Source of the DNA: Candidatus Saccharibacteria bacterium UBA6209
GTDB lineage: Bacteria > Patescibacteriota > Saccharimonadia > Saccharimonadales > Saccharimonadaceae
Assembly: GCA_905370345.1 (NCBI GenBank)
Contig: CAJPKE010000025.1
Span: 1-10,294 of the forward strand
DNA: 10,294 bases
Direction of reading: 5' to 3'
The position numbers and the translations under genes were made by a program. Positions 6,039 to 10,294 of this stretch are shown here, in pieces (the first letter of the stretch is position 1; every line of letters begins with the position of its first letter). Under the pieces are notes generated by a model, which had not been told where the DNA came from, searched no databases, and saw only the letters and a list, made by a program, of their open reading frames with translations.

Positions 6039-9000
6039 ATGGCAAATTCTGCATTTAACGCAACGGGCATCAGCGATTTTGACGCGGTTCGTTTGGCGGT
6101 AGCTAGCCCAGAAGACATTCTGAAATGGAGCTACGGCGAAGTTTTGAAGCCAGAAACAATTAACTATCGCACACAAAAGCCAGAACGCGACGGATTGTTC
6201 TGTGAGCGAATCTTTGGTCCAGTTAAGGATATTAATCCACACGACTCAAAGCTTAAGGGTGTTCGATCACGCGAAGCTGCTGTCGATAAGAATGGTGAAT
6301 TGGTCACTAAGTCAATCGTTCGTCGTGAGCGAATGGGTCACATTCAATTGGCAGTGCCTGTAGCGCACATTTGGTTTATGCGTGGCACTCCAAGCGCAAT
6401 GAGCCAGCTGCTTGGCATGACGGTTCGCAATATTGAGAAAATCGTTTACTTTGCAACTTACGTTATCTTAAACGTTGACGAAGCAACTCGTGATCAATAT
6501 TTGGCAGATTTGGAAGCGGAAACTGATTTGGCTCGTAAGGCTATCAAAATCCGTTACGAAAAAATGGCTGAAGAAGATGGCGCTGACGTTAAGCAACTAG
6601 CTAAAGAGCAGAGCCGTGAAGTCGAGGAATTGGAAGAATCTTACGTTGGTAAGAGATCTCAATTGGAGAGCTTGAATTTCGGTGCTTTGATCTCAGAGAG
6701 CGAATATCGCAACTTGCCAGAAGAATATGACGAATTGATCGAAGTTGGCATGGGCGCCAGCGCGGTCAAAGAACTTTTGGACAAGATTGAGTTGCCAAAG
6801 CTTATTGCTGAATTGACAGAGGAAGTTGAAACTGCAAAAGGTCAGCGACAGAAGAAGTTGCTAAAGCGTTTGAAGATGCTTGAGAGTATGGAATCTGCTG
6901 GCATTAAGCCATCAAGCCTATGTATGACCATTCTGCCGGTGATTCCTCCGGATCTTCGTCCAATGGTGGCGTTGTCTGGTGGCCGATTTGCGACATCTGA
7001 CTTGAATGATTTGTATCGCCGAATTATCAACCGAAACAATCGCTTGAAGAAGTTGATTGAGCTTAACGCGCCAGAAGTTATTCAGCGCAATGAAAAGCGT
7101 ATGCTTCAGGAAGCTGTTGACGCTTTGATCGATAATTCAGCATCACGCGGTCGCGCAGTTAGCTCGACTGGTGGTCGCCGCAGTTTGAAGAGCTTGAGCG
7201 ATATGCTAAAGGGTAAGCAGGGTCGCTTCCGTCAGAACCTTCTTGGTAAGCGTGTTGACTATTCTGGTCGCTCGGTTATCGTGGTTGGTCCAAAATTGAA
7301 GATTAACCAATGTGGTTTGCCAAAGCAAATGGCGCTGGAATTGTTCAAGCCGTTCGTGATTAGCTGGTTAATTAAGAATGAATTTGCGCACAATATTCGC
7401 TCGGCTTCACGTCTAATTGAAGCTGGTGAAGCGGTAGTTTGGGACGCGCTAGATTCAGCAATTGAAGGCAAGTACGTGTTGCTTAACCGCGCACCAAGTT
7501 TGCACCGTTTGTCAATTCAGGCCTTCCAGCCAGTCTTGGTTGAAGGAAAAGCTATTCAATTGCATCCGCTAGTTTGTGCCGGATTTAACGCCGACTTCGA
7601 TGGTGACCAGATGGCTGTTCACTTGCCGTTATCAAAAGAGGCTCAGGCTGAGGCTCGTGAATTGATGAGCGCAACTGCCAACTTGTTGAAGCCTGCCGAT
7701 GGTGCGCCAGTGCTGCACATTTCGCAGGACATCGTGCTTGGTAACTATTACTTGACTTACGACAAGCCGCAAGCTCAGACCGACAAGGTCAAAACTTACA
7801 GTTCTGTTTACGAAGCAGAAATGGCTTACGACAATGGCGTAATTCACTTGCAAACCCCAATTCGTATCTTTGCGAAAGGTAAAATGCGTGAAACAACTTT
7901 GGGTCGCGTCTTCTTCAATGAGATTCTGCCTGAAGATTTCCCATACGATAACAATGTCCAGACTAAGAAGCAGCTTAAGAAAGTACTGGCGCAAATCTTT
8001 AACAAGTACGGCGCCGAAGAAACCGCTAAGATTGCAGACCGCATGAAGGGTCAAGCTTTCCGCTTTGCTACTGTTGCGGCTGTGTCTACTGGTATGACCG
8101 ACTACGTCCACTTCGAGGAAATCCCTCAATTTGTGGCTGAAGGTGACGCCAAGGCGGCTTTGATTTCTGAGCAATTCGACCAAGGTTTGATTACTGAGGA
8201 AGAGCGATACAACTTGACGGTTAGCGCATGGCGAAACGTCGACAATAAGATTACGGCATTCCTGAAAGACCAATTGGCACACATGGACACCAGTATTTCT
8301 ATGATGGTTAACTCTGGTGCTCGTGGTGATATTTCCAACGTGAAGTTGGCGAGCGCGATGATTGGTGTTCAGATGGATGCAACCAACCATGAGATTGAGC
8401 TTCCAATCCGCAGCTCTTACACGGGCGGTTTGTCTAGCCTTGAAGCCTTTATCGCAACCCGTGGTGCACGTAAGGGTCTTATTGACACGGCTCTTAAGAC
8501 TGCCGACTCGGGTTACTTGACTCGTCGTTTGGTAGACGTTGCACAAGACGTCTTTACTGTTGAAGACACTGATGGCGACGATGAAGGTTACGCAATTTAC
8601 CGATCAGAAACTGAAGAGACGATGATTGACTTCTCAAACCGTTTGGCTGGTCGTTATGCTGCTGAAACAATCCCAGGTCATGTCAACAAGAACGAATTGA
8701 TCACGCGTGAAATCGCAGATTCAATTGACGACGACGAAAGCATTGAAAGCGTTAAGATTCAATCTGTATTATCGACAAACAACCTTAACGGTATTCCACA
8801 GCGAAGTTACGGTATTGATATGTCGACTGGTAAATTGGTTGGCAATCATCAGCCAGTTGGTGTTATCGCCGCTCAGTCAGTCGGTGAGCCAGGTACTCAG
8901 TTGACGCTTCGTACCTTCCACAACTCTGGTGTTGCTGGTGGTGACATTACTCAAGGTTTGCCTCGCGTTGAAGAATTGTTTGAAGCGCGCACACCAAAGG

Positions 9001-9872
9001 GTCAAGCATTCATTACGGAAGTTGCTGGTTTGGTTGACGTTTGGGAAGATGGCAAGAAGTACATCGTTCAAATTACGCCAGAATCTGGCAAGGTTGAGCG
9101 ATTGCCATTAGAGGGACGAACTGTTGTGGTTAAGGCTGGCTCAAGCGTTAAGGCTGGCGATGTCTTGGCAACTGGCGAGAGCGACACTCGACCTTTGATC
9201 GCGCCATTTGACGGTGTGATTGAGTCGGCTGAGGATACTTTGGTGATCGCGGCAGAGGCTGCTTCACCAACTCGTTATGAAATCCCAGGCAATATGCAGT
9301 TGGTTGTTAAGGCAAACGATGTTGTTGAAGCTGGTGATCGATTGACGGCTGGATCATTGAACTTGCACGATTTGATGCGACTTAAGGGTGTTGAGGCAAC
9401 TCAGCGCTACATCATCAACGAAGTTCTGCGAATCTACGCCGCTCAGGGTCAGGACGTGGCTGACAAGCACTTGGAGATTATTGTTCGCCAAATGTTTAGC
9501 CGCGTGCAAATCGAAGATGCTGGTGATAGCGAATTCGTGACTGGCGACATCGTTTCTAAGGCCGCTGTGGTCAATGCAAATAAGCAATTGGCTGCTGAAG
9601 GTAAGAACTTGATTAGCTACACACAATTGCTACTCGGTATCACAAAGGTGTCAATCTGGAGCGACTCATGGCTATCAGCCGCATCCTTCCAGGACACTAC
9701 TCGCGTCTTGATCAATGCTGCTGTATCTGGTCGAGCCGACCACTTGCACGGTTTGAAGGAAAACGTCATCATCGGTCGCAAGATTCCAGTAGGAACTGGC
9801 GCTGTTGAAGAAGATGAAGAATTCGAAACACCAAGCGAAGACGAATTCGTCGAAGAGGAAGTCGCTGCTTAG
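6039..9872 (+). CDS. rpoC: DNA-directed RNA polymerase subunit beta'
   Basis: Catalytic subunit of the core RNA polymerase, 1277 aa. Order: N-terminal clamp with LFCERIFGP (53-61) and VRRERMGH (94-101); a charged helical insertion rich in Glu and Lys (about 150-285), resembling the one in Gram-positive lineages; lid/rudder block GKQGRFRQNLLGKRVDYSGR near 395-415; magnesium-binding NADFDGD (517-523) with D519, D521, D523; bridge helix with GARKGL near 809; trigger loop QLTLRTFH (954-961) with H961; C-terminal jaw and SDSWLSAASFQDTTR near 1213, then an acidic tail. The E. coli-type insertion in the trigger loop is absent. Strikingly, none of the eight cysteines of the two usual zinc sites is present: positions 67, 69, 82, 85 are P, D, V, N and positions 844, 913, 920, 923 are T, T, P, S. 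The surrounding sequence aligns almost without gaps and the frame is open throughout, so this is not a frameshift. Confidence 0.98.
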   Translation: MANSAFNATGISDFDAVRLAVASPEDILKWSYGEVLKPETINYRTQKPERDGLFCERIFGPVKDINPHDSKLKGVRSREAAVDKNGELVTKSIVRRERMGHIQLAVPVAHIWFMRGTPSAMSQLLGMTVRNIEKIVYFATYVILNVDEATRDQYLADLEAETDLARKAIKIRYEKMAEEDGADVKQLAKEQSREVEELEESYVGKRSQLESLNFGALISESEYRNLPEEYDELIEVGMGASAVKELLDKIELPKLIAELTEEVETAKGQRQKKLLKRLKMLESMESAGIKPSSLCMTILPVIPPDLRPMVALSGGRFATSDLNDLYRRIINRNNRLKKLIELNAPEVIQRNEKRMLQEAVDALIDNSASRGRAVSSTGGRRSLKSLSDMLKGKQGRFRQNLLGKRVDYSGRSVIVVGPKLKINQCGLPKQMALELFKPFVISWLIKNEFAHNIRSASRLIEAGEAVVWDALDSAIEGKYVLLNRAPSLHRLSIQAFQPVLVEGKAIQLHPLVCAGFNADFDGDQMAVHLPLSKEAQAEARELMSATANLLKPADGAPVLHISQDIVLGNYYLTYDKPQAQTDKVKTYSSVYEAEMAYDNGVIHLQTPIRIFAKGKMRETTLGRVFFNEILPEDFPYDNNVQTKKQLKKVLAQIFNKYGAEETAKIADRMKGQAFRFATVAAVSTGMTDYVHFEEIPQFVAEGDAKAALISEQFDQGLITEEERYNLTVSAWRNVDNKITAFLKDQLAHMDTSISMMVNSGARGDISNVKLASAMIGVQMDATNHEIELPIRSSYTGGLSSLEAFIATRGARKGLIDTALKTADSGYLTRRLVDVAQDVFTVEDTDGDDEGYAIYRSETEETMIDFSNRLAGRYAAETIPGHVNKNELITREIADSIDDDESIESVKIQSVLSTNNLNGIPQRSYGIDMSTGKLVGNHQPVGVIAAQSVGEPGTQLTLRTFHNSGVAGGDITQGLPRVEELFEARTPKGQAFITEVAGLVDVWEDGKKYIVQITPESGKVERLPLEGRTVVVKAGSSVKAGDVLATGESDTRPLIAPFDGVIESAEDTLVIAAEAASPTRYEIPGNMQLVVKANDVVEAGDRLTAGSLNLHDLMRLKGVEATQRYIINEVLRIYAAQGQDVADKHLEIIVRQMFSRVQIEDAGDSEFVTGDIVSKAAVVNANKQLAAEGKNLISYTQLLLGITKVSIWSDSWLSAASFQDTTRVLINAAVSGRADHLHGLKENVIIGRKIPVGTGAVEEDEEFETPSEDEFVEEEVAA

Positions 9873-9900
9873 TAGGTAGGTCTGACCGCAATAACCCGCA

Positions 9901-9934
9901 ACACCCGCACCTTGACTATAAGGTCGGGTGTTTT
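9901..9934 (+). terminator. Intrinsic terminator of the rpoBC operon
   Basis: ACACCCG (9901-9907) pairs with CGGGTGT (9925-9931) and ACCTT (9909-9913) with AAGGT (9920-9924), with one bulged C and a 6-base loop, followed by a run of four T. The stem is G+C rich; the U-run is short. It lies 28 bases after the rpoC stop. Between it and the promoter at 10013 I see no gene. Confidence 0.85.
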
Positions 9935-10012
9935 GCGTATGATGATTATTTTATTTGGTAGCTCATAAAGCACTGTATGTAGATTCGAAGTCTTTGTTTT
10001 GGATGATATGTG

Positions 10013-10041
10013 TTGACTTTTTAACTAAGGTGTGATATAAA
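10013..10041 (+). promoter_or_regulatory. Strong extended -10 promoter for the right-edge gene
   Basis: TTGACT (10013-10018, five of six), a 17-base spacer ending TGA, and TATAAA (10036-10041, five of six) form a -35 plus extended -10 promoter. The start would be near 10048, giving a leader of about 50 bases. It shows that the downstream gene is transcribed independently of rpoBC. Confidence 0.8.
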
Positions 10042-10050
10042 TTACATTAG

Positions 10051-10072
10051 CTTTTACACAACCGTGTGAAAG
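10051..10072 (+). other. Palindromic hairpin at the start of the leader
   Basis: CTTT-T-ACAC (10051-10059) pairs with GTGT-G-AAAG (10064-10072): nine pairs including one T-G, around a 4-base loop AACC. It begins about 3 bases after the predicted transcription start. It could be a 5' stabilising hairpin in RNA or a DNA operator with the arms ACAC-N4-GTGT. No U-run follows, so it is not a terminator. Confidence 0.5.
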
Positions 10073-10098
10073 AGCACTTCACAGCAAGGGAGAATATG

Positions 10099-10294
10099 AT
10101 GTGTCTTGTCTGGGCAATTCTTGCAACCCTGACCGGTCTGGCGATTTCTATCTCTGTCGTCTATCTGATGACATTTCAGGAAGAGGCAAAGATCGGAGAC
10201 ATGGACGATGAGAAGGAGAAGCGCTCAGCTAATCTCCAGCTCAAGGTCGTGAGGGTGTTTTATACCCTTCTGTTCATGTTTATCATGTGGGCAC
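10099..10294 (+). CDS. Small membrane protein, 3' end cut by the window
   Basis: An open frame starts at ATG 10099 (AAGGGAG at 10086-10092 ends 6 bases before it; ATG 10096 is an in-frame alternative with poor spacing) and runs off the right edge after 65 codons. I do not recognise the family. Residues 3-24 form a hydrophobic segment (begins CLVWAILATLTGLAIS), residues 28-42 are highly charged (EEAK then DDEKEKR), and residues 50-65 start a second hydrophobic segment. This looks like a two- or multi-pass membrane protein with a short charged loop. Cys2 is too close to the start for a lipobox. Leucine is encoded only by CTN codons (nine of nine, no TTG), unlike rpoB and rpoC, where TTG is common. 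A strong promoter and a hairpin leader precede it. Confidence is high that it is coding and low on any role. Confidence 0.72.
   Translation, partial: MCLVWAILATLTGLAISISVVYLMTFQEEAKIGDMDDEKEKRSANLQLKVVRVFYTLLFMFIMWA

Noticed and set aside
6228..6308. Frameshift or assembly error as the cause of the missing RpoC zinc cysteines
   Set aside because: The frame is continuous, length matches the reference segment exactly, and conserved residues (GP, KD, VR, VT, RRERMGH) remain in register on both sides.
7632..8546. 304-codon open frame on the minus strand, opposite rpoC
   Set aside because: It lies fully inside the conserved catalytic part of rpoC, its product looks like no known family, and it lacks a ribosome binding site; long antisense frames arise from the codon bias of rpoC.

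Overview
The window reads as a chromosomal housekeeping segment from a bacterium, most likely a Candidatus Saccharibacteria (TM7)/Patescibacteria member. This is inferred from several things together: a short RNA polymerase beta subunit (1113 aa), a beta' with a charged helical insertion before the catalytic core, rpoBC placed behind a thymidylate kinase rather than behind rplJL, moderate G+C, and divergent but intact enzyme families. No database search was possible, so the lineage is a judgement and not a proof.

Layout. At the left edge, on the minus strand, a near-consensus promoter (79-107) drives the first 23 codons of an unrecognised gene that leaves the window at base 1. Also on the minus strand is dihydrofolate reductase (folA, 118-612). 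A divergent intergenic region (613-716) separates it from a plus-strand operon: dCTP deaminase (717-1436), a HIT-family protein (1436-1879) and thymidylate kinase (1882-2526). A 169-base leader with a promoter and possible RNA structure precedes rpoB (2696-6037) and rpoC (6039-9872), which are one base apart. A hairpin terminator (9901-9934) closes the operon. After an empty spacer, an extended -10 promoter and a palindromic leader hairpin precede a small membrane-protein gene (10099 onward) cut by the right edge.

How the genes fit together. folA, dcd and tmk all serve dTTP supply: Dcd makes dUTP, FolA regenerates the folate used when dUMP is methylated, and Tmk phosphorylates dTMP. No thyA/thyX or dUTPase is visible. 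The HIT protein is translationally linked to both Dcd and Tmk. RpoB and RpoC form the catalytic core of RNA polymerase.

The most unusual signal is in RpoC. It aligns almost without gaps to the textbook beta' around both structural zinc sites, yet all eight zinc-ligand cysteines are replaced. The same protein has a Leu in the trigger loop where bacteria usually have Met, and two altered bridge-helix positions. RpoB carries several substitutions in the rifampicin pocket. Thymidylate kinase lacks the Asp of its DR motif. Both minus-strand genes look leaderless, whereas the main plus-strand genes have Shine-Dalgarno sequences. I see no CRISPR array, insertion sequence, complete tRNA or rRNA.
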